Source: Sarcomyxa edulis (taxonomy: Eukaryota > Basidiomycota > Agaricomycetes > Agaricales > Mycenaceae). From it: 64,000 nucleotides of DNA. The notes under the pieces are model-generated. The model searched no databases and was not told the DNA's origin. It worked only from the letters and a program-made list of their open reading frames with translations. The stretch lies in contig QUOL01000009.1 in NCBI GenBank assembly GCA_009761415.1, forward strand, positions 186,001 through 250,000, read 5' to 3'. Of the stretch, positions 32,085-42,307 are shown piece by piece; positions within the stretch are counted from its first letter, which is position 1; every line of letters begins with the position of its first letter. Made by a program: the position numbers and the translations under genes.

Positions 32085-35000
32085 ATGGTTCACCCCCAAG
32101 AAGTCGATGTCATTGTTGCTGGGTATGAATATCTTGCTATCAACGTGTCGTCGTATGTGCTGACATCTCTATCGCAGCGGAGGTCCTGCAGGTACGCTAA
32201 ACCGCTGGGTTCTGTGCTCTTCACTGCTCATCAGCCGGAAAGGCTGCGTTGTTGCTGGAAGGCTGGCATATGCAGATCCTAATCTTAAGGTGATGCTCAT
32301 TGAAGGTGCGTACCTCATCCCTGAATCGTCTCGTCTTGCATGACCAAGTCGTCGTCACTAGGTGGAGCCAACAACCGCGACGATCCATGGGTCTACAGGT
32401 ACGGTGCACGATACAAGCTTCACTGCTTACTAGCTAACGCCTATCTACTCGTATCCAGGCCAGGTAATCATCCTCCCTAGAGAGTCTCAATTCTTGATTG
32501 ACGGGACGCCTAATAGGAATTTATGTCAGAAATATGCAACGCGATGGCATGTAAGTCGTCAGCCGTCTCGCTCTGAGGTCTCATAACTTATTCGACGCTT
32601 CAGAAACGATAAGGCCACTTTTTACACCGATACAATGGCCTCCTCTTATATGCGAGGGAGGAAGAGTATCGTGCCGTAAGTTGTCAAGTACATGTGCTCA
32701 ATATCGAAATTTGACGCGGTATTCGCAGTTGCGCCAACATCCTTGGTAATCCAGATATTTCTTCGTCAGATTTTTCTCACTAATCCGTACGACCATCCAT
32801 AGGTGGTGGAAGCAGGTAAGTCGTACTATCTCACGTTCATTTTGCTCCATTCAACGTGGAACATGTGTAGCATCAATTTCCAGGTTTGTGCCTATTTTCA
32901 TCAGGCATTACACTCGGCTCATTACGGACATGCTATATCCTTGTAGATGTACACCAGGGTAAGTGCCGTTTGTCTTCGTTAGCAGGGGCGTTTGTTTACC
33001 CTAGTTTATTTTCCAGGCCTCCGCTTCCGATTGGGGTAAGTTTCTACCTCGTGGCGGGACTATACTTTACTGACGATCACGCAGACGATTTCAAGACCGA
33101 GGGATGGTCAGCTCAAGGTGAGAGTCTTTCTCAGAATTGTCCTCGTTAATAGGACACTCAAGTTTTGATATCCAGACCTCATTCCGCTCATGAAACGTGT
33201 CAGTTGTGTCCTCGGCATCTCTGTGGTTTTCGCTAACACTCTAGCAGCTCGAGAATTATCAGAAGCCCGTCAACAATGATACTCACGGTTATGATGGTCC
33301 CGTCGCAATAAGTAATGGTGGCTGCATCACTCAGCTTGCGCAAGACTTCTTAAGGGCCTCTGACGCCGTCGGTATTCCATTCAGCGGTACGTTTCCTTAT
33401 GACTACATCTTGTGATTGATCATTTATTCTGTTTCAGATGATATTCAAGGTATTAGTCCTCCTACTGGACGTCTTCCCCAGGCTAATTTTCCGCAGACTT
33501 GACCACGTCTCACGGTTCTGAGATTTGGGCCAAATACATCAATAGGCATACAGGAAGGCGTAGCGATGCTGCAACTGGTGCGTTTATGATAGATTATTCT
33601 ACCTAGGACCTAAAATTTACACCACTATCAGCGTACGTTCATAGCGTGATGGATGTTCAGAGCAACCTGTTCTTACGCACCAATGCTCGCGTATCTCGTG
33701 TTATCTTCGAAGGAAATAAAGCCGTTGGAGTGGCCTACGTTCCTGCAAAGAACCGTGCCCATTTGGGTCAAGCGCAAGAAACCATTGTGAGTCTCGAAAT
33801 ATTATTGTGATGGCGTCGTCATCTGATCAGATTATAGGTCATGGCCAGGAAATGTGTTGTTCTGAGCAGCGGAACTCTAGGCACCCCTCAGGTTTGAACA
33901 TCATTCTCATGGTCTGGCTCACTTGTTTGACAGCTATCACCTAGATCTTGGAGCGCTCGGGCGTAGGATCAGCTGAGCTCCTCAAGAAACTCGACATCAA
34001 AGTTGTCAGTGATCTGCCAGGTGTTGGGTACGTCTTGAAGTGCTCAATCCGTTCGATATACTAAACCATGCTTCACTGCAGAGATCAATACCAGGACCAT
34101 TATACTACGCTCTCCGGTACGTCATATTTGCAACTGATTCGTCCACTTCGTACTCATCTTTGTTGCAGTATTCCGTGTTTCGAACGAAAGTCAGACTCTG
34201 GATGACTTCCTTCGTGGAGACAAGGAAGCTCAAAAAGAGGTGCAATACGACCTCTCAAGACTTTTAACCCCTTGCAGCTCACGTTGTTTCTCTCTAGCTT
34301 TTCTCCGAATGGGAGGCGAGACCGGAGAAGGCGAGATTGTCTTCGAATGCGATTGATGCTGGCTTCAAGGTGTGTTGTTCATGTTTCAACTACAGCGTAA
34401 ACTGATCTGTTTCTCAGATCCGCCCCACTGAGGCCGAACTGAAAGAGATGGGTCCAGAGTTCAACAAGCTTTGGGACACTTACTTCAAGGACAAGCCTGA
34501 CAAGCCCGTAATGTGCGTCACGCGCTGTCTGAATATTTCCTTCGTTTAATCCCTAGATTTATCATAGGTTCGGATCCATCGTCTCCGGAGCATACGCGGA
34601 CCACAGCCTCCTTCCTCCGGGTAAATATATGACAATGTAAGGGCCACACCATTTATCCGAGATTTAGCGCTTACTCTTGTCTGTAGGTTCCAATACTTAG
34701 TAAGTCTTGCGTCGTGCATGTATCACTTACCGAGTTTCTAAACTTCGTACCTAGGAATATCCTGCGTCGCGTGGCAAGGTTAGAGATGATTCGCTTCGGA
34801 TGCTATATTCCAGTTTACCCAACTTACCTCGTTATAGATCCACATCTCGTCTCCCGACCCATACAAAGCTCCGTTCTTCGATAGTGGCTTCATGAACAAC
34901 AAAGCTGACTTCGCTCCCATTCGCTGGAGTTACAAGAAGACTCGCGAGGTAGCGAGGAGAATGGACGGTCAGTCATGTACTTCTATCCGGGAAGCTGCTT

Positions 35001-36053
35001 TTTCTTATTGTGATCTAATAGCTTTCCGCGGGGAGCTCACCTCTCACCATCCTCATTTCCATCCTGCCTCGCCGGCTGCTGCTGTCGATATTGACATCCA
35101 GACTGCGAGGCAAATTCTACCAGATTCGCTCACTGTCGGCATTCACATGGGTACGGTTCTTTCAGTTTTCCAAAGTTGATCTTCTCACTTACAAACGTCT
35201 TAAAACAATCAGGCACTTGGCACAAGTTCGTTCATCGTGTTGCGTCTAGTCTGAATATGAACATTTATGATTTCTATAAAGGCCCGGTGAACCCTACGAT
35301 GCAAGCAAAGTTCACGAGGACATCAAGTATACGGAAGAAGACGACAAGGCCATCGACGATTGGATTGCTGGTATGTTTGATATCGTTTTCCCAAATTCGT
35401 GCGGCGAACTCAGCTCTCCTACGCTTAGACCACGTCGAGACTACTTGGCACAGTCTTGGTAAGCACGAAATCTATAGCTGAGAAGATACAATCTTGCTGA
35501 TTTCAGTTTTTCAGGGACTTGCGGTAAGCTAACTTGACTCTTCGCAACAATTGGAATGGCGTTTGATCATGGATATCAGCCATGAAACCCAGAGAGCAAG
35601 GCGGTGTCGTGGACCCTCGTCTCAACGTATATGGTTCGTACAAAGAGATTTTCGCCGCTGATGTATCTCTGATAGACGTTTGAACAGGTACCCAGAACCT
35701 CAAGTGTGCAGACCTGAGTATCTGCCCGGTAAGTGACACGATATCGTCTAGTGATTCACGTTTTAAACTTTGGTTAGGATAACTTGGGCACGAACACGTA
35801 CTCCTCCGCCCTGTTGGTTGGAGAGAAGGCGGCTAGCCTGCTTTGCGAGGACCTTGGTATGTATCTTGACGTGCGAATTAAGGGTCATGTAGCGCTGACG
35901 CATTCCATCAGGCCTCAAGATAAGGACCCCTCATGCTCCGGTATAGTGGTTTTTCTTTGGGTGTCTGAAATATCTTGCTCACTCTGCATGTACTGAAAGG
36001 TTCCGCACTCTCCTGTTCCTCAGGGTGCTCCGGCTACCCACCAGCCTCGTTGA
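32085..36053 (+). CDS. Alcohol (methanol) oxidase, GMC oxidoreductase family
   Basis: FAD-dependent oxidase (EC 1.1.3.13 type) oxidising short primary alcohols to aldehyde plus H2O2; in brown- and white-rot fungi it supplies extracellular peroxide from lignin-derived methanol. More than 25 exons reassemble to about 650 aa without a stop. Landmarks are VDVIVAGGGPAGCVVAGRLA (FAD-binding GxGxxG), WVYRPGIYVRNMQRDGINDK, NILGGGSSINFQMYTRAS, SGTLGTPQILERSGVGSAEL, FFDSGFMNNKADFAPIRWSY, ETTWHSLGTCAMKPREQGG (catalytic His) and CPDNLGTNTYSSALLVGEKA. Micro-exons include 32178-32191 (14 nt), 32459-32463 (5 nt, gccag), 32803-32815, 32871-32883, 32947-32958, 33438-33449, 34687-34699 and 35515-35523 (9 nt). 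The C-terminus (ATHQPR) lacks the peroxisomal ARF/SKL signal of yeast enzymes, as in basidiomycete homologues. Confidence 0.95.
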
Positions 36054-36726
36054 AGTCTTTGGGGTGGACGTGCGTCAGCTACTCTTGATTACTCCCCCTT
36101 GACATGTCGTATCCGATGAACACCTCTACTTTCTATGCTTGTATTATCTATCACATCTGTATGTATAAATCAACAGCTATGCCTTCTTGTACCGAAGTAA
36201 GTACTACATGCGAGCGTGACCGTGACGCGGACTAAGATGTCACACTACGGCGTCGGGCGAGGCGCCGAGGCCAGCGTCCGTCGTCCGAGTCGCCTCCTCC
36301 CGAGTCGTCACGTTTTCTCAAGCTCTCTCATTTCCATGATGGTCTACCCTATAACTTCTCCTTCATATGCCAAGATTGTAGATCCCTAGTCGATTGAACC
36401 CGATGCTACTCTAGACACTGATCTAACTTTATGCACAAGAGGACACGAAGGACTGCAACGGAAGACTTCCACCCCATGCCATTCGACGCGATTGCGTCTT
36501 TAGGAAATGATGCCGCTCTTTGGACCAGGTAGATAGTATATACGACTCATAGGTTTTCTGAGTCGGTGCGTCAATTACTCACCTATCAAGGTTGCATATC
36601 TACAAGCCGAAGTCTTTCTGATTATTGCAGAGAATCGCATGGTCTACAACATATGTTGGAAGCATTCATAACTATTACTCGAACCCCTACCATCCTCTCC
36701 CATCTAAGTCCATCTTACCAGTCCAG
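36054..36726. other. Intergenic, convergent 3' ends
   Basis: 3' flank of the alcohol oxidase gene. A GC-rich, partly self-complementary patch lies at about 36247-36300 (cgtcgggcgaggcgccgagg). No gene seen. Confidence 0.5.
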
Positions 36727-37533
36727 CTAATCAAACGAGGCGATGTAGTCGTCCGAACCATCGACAGCCTCACGCGCCTCATATCCCAGAATCTGCAGCT
36801 TCTTCTTACGACTAGCGGCCGACCTCTTTGCCACTTTCCTCCTCTTCTCGCTTCCTGTCGTACTGTCTGGGCTACTGACAATGTCCATGGGGGAACGAGG
36901 GCTCTTTGTACTAGTGTGGCTGAGAGGACTATGCGGATCCTGGGGTGTGCTGAGCCTGCGAGGTGTCCTGGGAGGGGTCTTGAACGGATCCGTACAATCG
37001 TAATCGGCAGAACATCCAAGGAGTTGCCCTCCACCCTCTGTCGGCATGGCCATCATCAATGCATCATCGATCGACATCTCAACATCATCCCTGTTTTCCG
37101 CCACACACCCACGACGTCGGTCATGAAACACGAAGGGAGACCCAAGCTCAGTTGTAGGCATCTCGACAGCCTTCCTACTACCCTTCCCCGTTCCCCTTCT
37201 ATTCTTTTTCAAGGACCCCAGAAAGGACCCCCAGACCGAGGTAGGATGCTTGGTTTTTACTTTTCCTTCTGCAGGTGGCCTTCCTGGCGACCGCGATACC
37301 GTGACTTTGCCACGGCGCGACAACTTTGGAACCAGACGCGAGTTGGGGTTCATGCCACCGATGCATGAATCTTCGAAAGGATTGTCAAGGTCACTAGACG
37401 CTTCGTTTCTGTGCCATGATTCGTGGGTGGCATCCCTAGTAGTCATGCCTCCGAATGCAGTGCTGAACCTGCGATCCTGAATCATCGGCTTTCCATGTAG
37501 TGGCATTTCTCCTGGTGATTCCTCGTAAAGCAT
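36727..37533 (-). CDS. Hypothetical basic Ser/Pro-rich protein (268 aa)
   Basis: Single open frame from the ATG ending at 37533. No domain is recognised. It holds many Ser/Thr-Pro sites (TPPRTPRRLSTPQDPHSP, TKSPRSPMDIVSSP), typical targets of proline-directed kinases, and a strong basic cluster (EKRRKVAKRSAASRKKKLQ) near the C-terminus that could be a nuclear localisation signal. Patches such as SIDDALMMAMP and DPFKTPPRTP look like short conserved motifs. Low confidence in function, moderate confidence that it is coding because of its length and biased composition. Splicing cannot be excluded. Confidence 0.5.
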   Translation of the reverse strand: MLYEESPGEMPLHGKPMIQDRRFSTAFGGMTTRDATHESWHRNEASSDLDNPFEDSCIGGMNPNSRLVPKLSRRGKVTVSRSPGRPPAEGKVKTKHPTSVWGSFLGSLKKNRRGTGKGSRKAVEMPTTELGSPFVFHDRRRGCVAENRDDVEMSIDDALMMAMPTEGGGQLLGCSADYDCTDPFKTPPRTPRRLSTPQDPHSPLSHTSTKSPRSPMDIVSSPDSTTGSEKRRKVAKRSAASRKKKLQILGYEAREAVDGSDDYIASFD

Positions 37534-38033
37534 GTTGTCGTGTTGTCGTGTTGTCGTCGACGTTTGTTTTTTTCGGACAAGTTTGTCTTCGTTTGCTTGT
37601 CTGTCAAGAGCAGTTCTTGTGTTTCTGTGATGGTGCTTTAATGAGAGATTATTTCCAAGTTCATACCCCGTTGATTCATGTTCAGCGGCCCATTGTGTTA
37701 CGCGTCACACGTGCTGCATGCGTGCCACTGGCATCCACAAGTCAAGTCTCAACAAGAGCAACATTTCCTTCATCTTGCCATCGTGGCATCATCGATCTGT
37801 AGAATCCGAATCATGGTTTAGATCTCGTCGCTCTGTCAATCACAAGGAGAGCTAGGACTTGCGAAAAGCCATCTAAGCTCGACGTCTCACCGTCTCCACA
37901 ACGACAAAGCCTTTGTTCTACTCTTCCTCCTCTTCCTCGTTCCTGTCTTCGAAACAATGTGTCCTCAAGAGTGCGTATTTTCTCGTATTTTCTGCGACAA
38001 AATGGAAAAACATAGTGAGATTACGTAAAAATT
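37534..38033. other. Intergenic, no gene seen
   Basis: Upstream flank of the hypothetical protein at 36727-37533. Open frames are short and featureless. Confidence 0.5.
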
Positions 38034-38064
38034 CGACACCAGCAGGATTTGAACCTGCGCCCTT
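38034..38064 (-). pseudogene. tRNA-Ser-like 3' half (T-arm and acceptor)
   Basis: On the minus strand the fragment reads gcgcaggttcaaatcctgct followed by ggtgtcg: a complete T-arm (gcagg-ttcaaat-cctgc), B-box consensus and acceptor 3' strand. It closely resembles the 3' end of the tRNA-Ser at 38231-38349. No matching 5' half (acceptor 5' strand, D-arm) is found upstream, so it is a tRNA remnant or a retro-derived tail rather than a gene. Confidence 0.7.
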
Positions 38065-38230
38065 GTAATTACATGTACGTCAGGTTCAGTCGCCATGAGG
38101 GCGGGAGGGGTTTCCCAAAAGGGAAGTTGTGAAACGGGTATCTCCTTATGTAGGAAGGTGTGAAACGGCAAAGTAACCCAGGGATCCCCGGGCTACTTTA
38201 TTAGGACCCCCTCCCCGGAGTAAAAGAGAC

Positions 38231-38349
38231 CGACACCAGTAGGGCTCGAACCTACGCCCTCAAAGAGGAACAGATAAGGTTTGAAGGTTCAAGTCCTGCT
38301 GGATAGACCTAATTCGAATCTGTCGCCGTAACCACTTGGCTATAGTGTC
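38231..38349 (-). tRNA. tRNA-Ser(CGA) with intron
   Basis: Minus strand. The acceptor stem gacacta (5' end at 38349) pairs with tggtgtc, with discriminator g at 38231. The D-arm is agccaagtggttacggc. The anticodon stem is acaga/tctgt with loop ttcgaa and anticodon CGA at 38314-38316. A Ser-type extra arm (cctctttgagg) and T-arm gtagg-ttcgagc-cctac follow. A 37-nt intron (38276-38312) sits one base 3' of the anticodon, the canonical position. No CCA is encoded, as usual in eukaryotes. Yeasts also have an intron in tRNA-Ser(CGA). The intron contains an antisense copy of a tRNA-Ser-like 3' arm. Confidence 0.9.
38276..38312 (-). other. tRNA-Ser intron with antisense T-arm-like sequence
   Basis: In the sense of the tRNA the intron contains ccagcaggacttgaaccttc. 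Its reverse complement gaaggttcaagtcctgctgg resembles a T-arm plus acceptor: 18 of 20 positions match the tRNA-like fragment at 38034-38064 and 16 of 20 match the 3' arm of this same tRNA. The intron could therefore pair with the T-arm/acceptor of its own precursor. Confidence 0.8.
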
Positions 38350-38733
38350 ATTCCAAGCATTTAGTAAATGGAAGGTATGATCGGCTGGGGAATGAGGAGA
38401 GGTTCGCCCAACTTCCGCGATCGGCGCGAGTCGAGCAGGACCTCGAACACCCTTGACCCCGCCTCAGGTCTCATCGATCATCCTCGGACCTCACGATACT
38501 TGGTTCGATAGTACTCGTACGGTACAGAGTCCAACGTAGAGTTAAAGATGAGAGGCTCAGGCCCTCAGGCTACCCACTGTACCAGGTCAATATCGTTCCT
38601 TAAGTTGACGATGCGATAACACAATTATGAATCATCGAGAACGACTTACAGAATGAGGTACGAATGGTTGGTGTCTGTTTATAAGAGACTAAGAACGACT
38701 GTAATTAGAAAAGACCAGTGTAGCCAGAGTGCT
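38350..38733. other. Intergenic, no gene seen
   Basis: Flank between the tRNA gene and the truncated integrase-like gene. Nothing recognisable. Confidence 0.5.
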
Positions 38734-39438
38734 CTAAGATATTGGGATAGACGAGGCTGCCATTTTCTGAGTTTGGTCGACGTCCTGACCACGGGCCTTC
38801 GAATGCGAGTGTGATTCAGACACAGGCTCTCCGTCCTTGGATACTGCGGAACGTCGCGCTTTTCGTAATTCTACAGCTTCGGGTTCGGTTACCCTGAGAT
38901 AGTCAGCGACCAATTTCCTGCCAGAAAAGCTTAAGTAAGAGGGGATTTGGGAAACAACATGAGAGTCAAGCACTACATACTCCGAGACCTTTATCGAGTG
39001 ATCCTGACGAAGAAACCTAACTATCTGGCGGGCTCCTATGTTGGGAAGACGATCACGGACTTCTTTGACGAATGGAGCAATAGAATCGAAGGTGTGTTTC
39101 TCTTGTCTCGTGCCCTCAAGGCCCCATTTACTTCGAAGACGTTTTAGCGAACGGCAACTGCATAGCGAGTTGAACTGGTCAGCCAAGGAGATCCAAGAAG
39201 CGAGAGTTTAGACTAACCTGATACCATACTTCGATTCATCAAGGTGCTCTTTGAGGTGAGCAACTATTTCATTGTCGTTCAGTCCGAGTTTCCAGTAGAA
39301 GAGAATATCATCTCGGATGTCATCTTCCGGAGCTGTGTGGCGTCAGTTGTCAGATTGAGGGATTCATTGCCCTCATGAATATGTAAGCTGGAGGTGTAGT
39401 TACGCACGGAGAGGCTTATGTTGATTTCCGCGGGCCAT
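38734..39438 (-). CDS. Truncated integrase-like protein (N-terminal helix-turn-helix part only)
   Basis: Matches the N-terminal part of the fungal family whose full members carry an HTH region followed by an integrase/DDE core. Four exons are inferred from the ATG ending at 39438: MARGNQHKPLP, then PEDDIRDDILFYWKLGLNDN, EIVAHLKEHLDESKYGIS, SLKRLRSKWGLEGTRQEKHT, IVRFLRQDHSIKVSE and KLVADYLRVTEPEAVELRKA. The last intron (gtatgt ... ctggcag) restores the family sequence. After RKARR the product ends in a unique hydrophilic tail (SVSESHSHSKARGQ type) and stops at 38734. The catalytic core normally following is absent. It may be a decayed element gene or a domesticated DNA-binding fragment; the intact reading frame across three introns leaves both open. 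Confidence 0.65.
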
Positions 39439-40764
39439 GCTCAGTATGAATGCATATGAGTGACCTGTAGACGACTGCAATCCCTGCGACTCGGAGTGAG
39501 ATGAGATTTCTGGCACTCTCACACCACTGAGTTTGCGATTCTGAGGGATACGTCAGAAGAATGGGATAAGTATATCTTCGTATGTATGGAAGCGAGAGAA
39601 TCAGATTGTAGACGACTCGGAGTTTTCGGGGTCTTTGCTAGCGAAATGCGAAGACTTAGACTTGGCCCTCAACTAAACCATTACTGATCATTATCGTTGA
39701 ACCCGCACTTGACCGTCATCTGCAGGCTATCCCACCTGAGGCTATCCCACCTGACCAAAGTGCCGCGTACGACTGGTGGATTCAAGAAGATACCCATCGA
39801 ATGCATAGCCTTGCTGAACTCACGAGAACACCATCAACCCGACGGTCGCTGAATCTCCTTACCCCTTCTCGGACAATCGTAAAAGGATCTGACTTATCGG
39901 ACGCAAACGAGTCGTGTTTGATAAGCCTTCGGCAACCTGTGTGGGTTTCTGCTCGCTTGCAAAGAGGCCGATGGTGTCCATGAGAAAACAGGTGATTCAT
40001 CGTTTCCCCAATCTTGCGCGATGTCAAAAGCCTAGCAACGTAAGGTCACGTCCGTCCTGCAGAGCTTACTTAGCCCTATCTTTTCTCCAGAATCTCCCTA
40101 TTATGTAGGTCTCCAGGATCTGCGCGTTCGGTGGGACTTTACAGTACTGCATAATCGCTTAACACGATCACGCATTATGTGGTTGTGTTTTGCATCACGC
40201 TCCATGCCAATGCAGATTCGAGTTCTTTGTTCTGTCGTCCGATAAACTCTTCGAGCCTCGGTAACCTGATCGAACCCTCGGAATCAATCAAATCCGTTCA
40301 GAGCGGTTGAGCATTGTACACAAAGGTCTGTCAACCCTGTATCATACATGCATACACCCTGCACGCATTCAAATCCTTCTCGACAGATGCCATTCCGACC
40401 CGGGCTACTGCCAATAGACTTCCGGATATAAATGGCCGCTTCGCACGGTGGCATCCCCTCCATGCTAGAAGTTAGCTCCCGCAGCACCTCGAAGTGTTTC
40501 GTTCGTGAGAGTTTAGGTGATACCGACGTATTTGGGAGACATTCCACCACGAATGCCTATATTACAGTGTGAATTAGCGGCTGAATTAGCGCAACGGCTG
40601 TGTTTCTTTCGTCATCTCGATCCATGACAGTGGTTTCATTCATTAAATGGGGAACCCGGGTGGTCTGACTTCCCACCTTCGGTTTCGCACAAATACCTCG
40701 AGCCAAGGGCGAGTAGGTACGCCACCCCAAGGTTCCACCCCACTCGCACCTTTCTCCTTCTATC
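39439..40764. other. Intergenic, no gene seen
   Basis: Short frames on both strands (for example 40284-40550 -) without recognisable domains. The last few hundred bases form the promoter and pyrimidine-rich leader (about 40735-40764) of the cupredoxin gene. Confidence 0.5.
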
Positions 40765-41781
40765 ATGCGTGTCCTCTCTTCCGTTGTCGCTTTGGCTAGC
40801 TGCGCCCTGGTCGCTGCCCAGAGTCAAGTAGGTCCTAGAAGGATATCACGCTTGATGTTTCTGACAGCCATGCTTCTTCGTCCTTGTCCTCCTAGATAAT
40901 CATTGACGTTGGTGGTAACCTCACGGCCAATCAGAACATCTTCCAGTTCAGTCCTTCGTCCGTGAATGCATCTGCAGGAACTGTCGTGACATTCAGATTC
41001 AGTGGAAAGTGCGCAAACTATTTGCGCGTAAATCACTCTTTGTTATTGACGTCTTGAACTGGACACTAGCCCCGGAAACCACTCCATCACTCAGTCCTCG
41101 TTCGCCACACCGTGCCAACCTTTATCAGGAGGCTTCGATTCTGGTTGGGTCTTCGTCCCTCAAGGAAACACAGCAAGTCCTGAATGGAACTTGACCATAA
41201 CCAACGACACTATTCGTACGTAGCGCTCGAGTAATTCTCTCTCTTACCTTACCAAGACTTTGTCAACAGCTCTATGGTTCTACTGCAAGCAACTGCTCCC
41301 TGCTCCTCATTGCACTGCAGGTATGTGATGTTGTGCATACCGGCATTTGTTGATCGTACCTTAACATTCCTATCATCTCCAGGCATGGTCGGCGCTATCA
41401 ATGCGCCTGCAACCGGAAACACATTCTCGAACTTCGTCCAAGCCGCCCAAGCAGAGAGCGGTGCACCTGGTGTAAGTGTCTCGGACTCCTGAATTGCAGT
41501 TGGAAATACTGATTATGTTTATCTGCTCTGCCCAACAGCAAGGAGAAGGTGCCTTGGTCGGTCAAGGCGCTTCCGCTTCCGCTGGCCCAGGACCTCTTGC
41601 GACTGGGGTCACAGCATATGCCGTACCGGGCGCTAGTGCCACTGCTCCGGCGTCGGGGAGTGCCTCCAGCGCCACTACATCTGCCCCTGCCACTACATCG
41701 ACGACAAGTGGCGGTTCTACACTTGCCCCGTGCATGTCCGCATTGCTGTTCGTTGCAGCGCTCGCTGTCACGTTGGCTTAA
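40765..41781 (+). CDS. Secreted cupredoxin-domain protein with Ser/Thr/Ala-rich, GPI-type tail
   Basis: Six exons (40765-40827, 40896-41008, 41070-41215, 41270-41320, 41383-41471 and 41539-41781) give 234 aa. The N-terminal signal peptide MRVLSSVVALASCALVAAQS is followed by a type-1 copper (cupredoxin) domain: DVGGNLTANQNIFQFSPSSV, NPGNHSITQSSF with the first His ligand, and WFYCKQLLPAPHCTAGMVGA carrying the Cys, His and Met positions of a blue-copper site. An Ala/Ser/Thr/Gly-rich stretch follows, then a hydrophobic C-terminus (LAPCMSALLFVAALAVTLA) typical of GPI attachment. Fungal homologues are extracellular serine-rich proteins of uncertain role, often expressed on hyphal surfaces or during development. 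Copper binding is inferred from the ligands. Confidence 0.92.
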
Positions 41782-42307
41782 AAACTCGATATAGGTAGAC
41801 TTTTACCAAATGCGAGCTAGACGATTTTAGATACATATAAAGCAAGTCAATAAAAGTTTCAGAAGAGTTGTTACACAGACACGAGACGATCTGTCAAGCA
41901 GTATACTATTTTGGACGCATCCCCTACATCCAGCCTACATCCCTCACTGTAATAGAACCGTAAAGGAGGTGGACGGTTGCACTATTTTCTTTAAATCATC
42001 GAGATTGGTTGGCAAGGAGATCTCATGTTGTGTACGGAGGGTACATGTGCTTCGAGTTCATGGACGGCATATCAAAGCTGTCCATCTGTTTGCGAACAAA
42101 ATGATCATTTCTTGTGCCGAGCAAGCCTCAAGCGCCATAATATGTATAGACTAAGACCAGAAAAAGACTTTGACCATAGAGCGAGTGTCTAAGCATGATG
42201 GAATAAATCAGCACTGGAAACGAAATCTTCGTTCCATTCCTATGGGAACTCACTATCATCATCTGCAAGGAGACCGAATCGGACGAAAGTATACAGTGCT
42301 CAGCTCA
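41782..42307. other. Intergenic, convergent 3' ends
   Basis: 3' flanks of the cupredoxin gene (+) and the cyclin-like gene (-). No gene seen. Confidence 0.6.

Noticed and set aside
38085..38220. A complete tRNA gene for the fragment at 38034-38064
   Set aside because: No complementary acceptor strand, D-arm or anticodon arm found in the expected distance.
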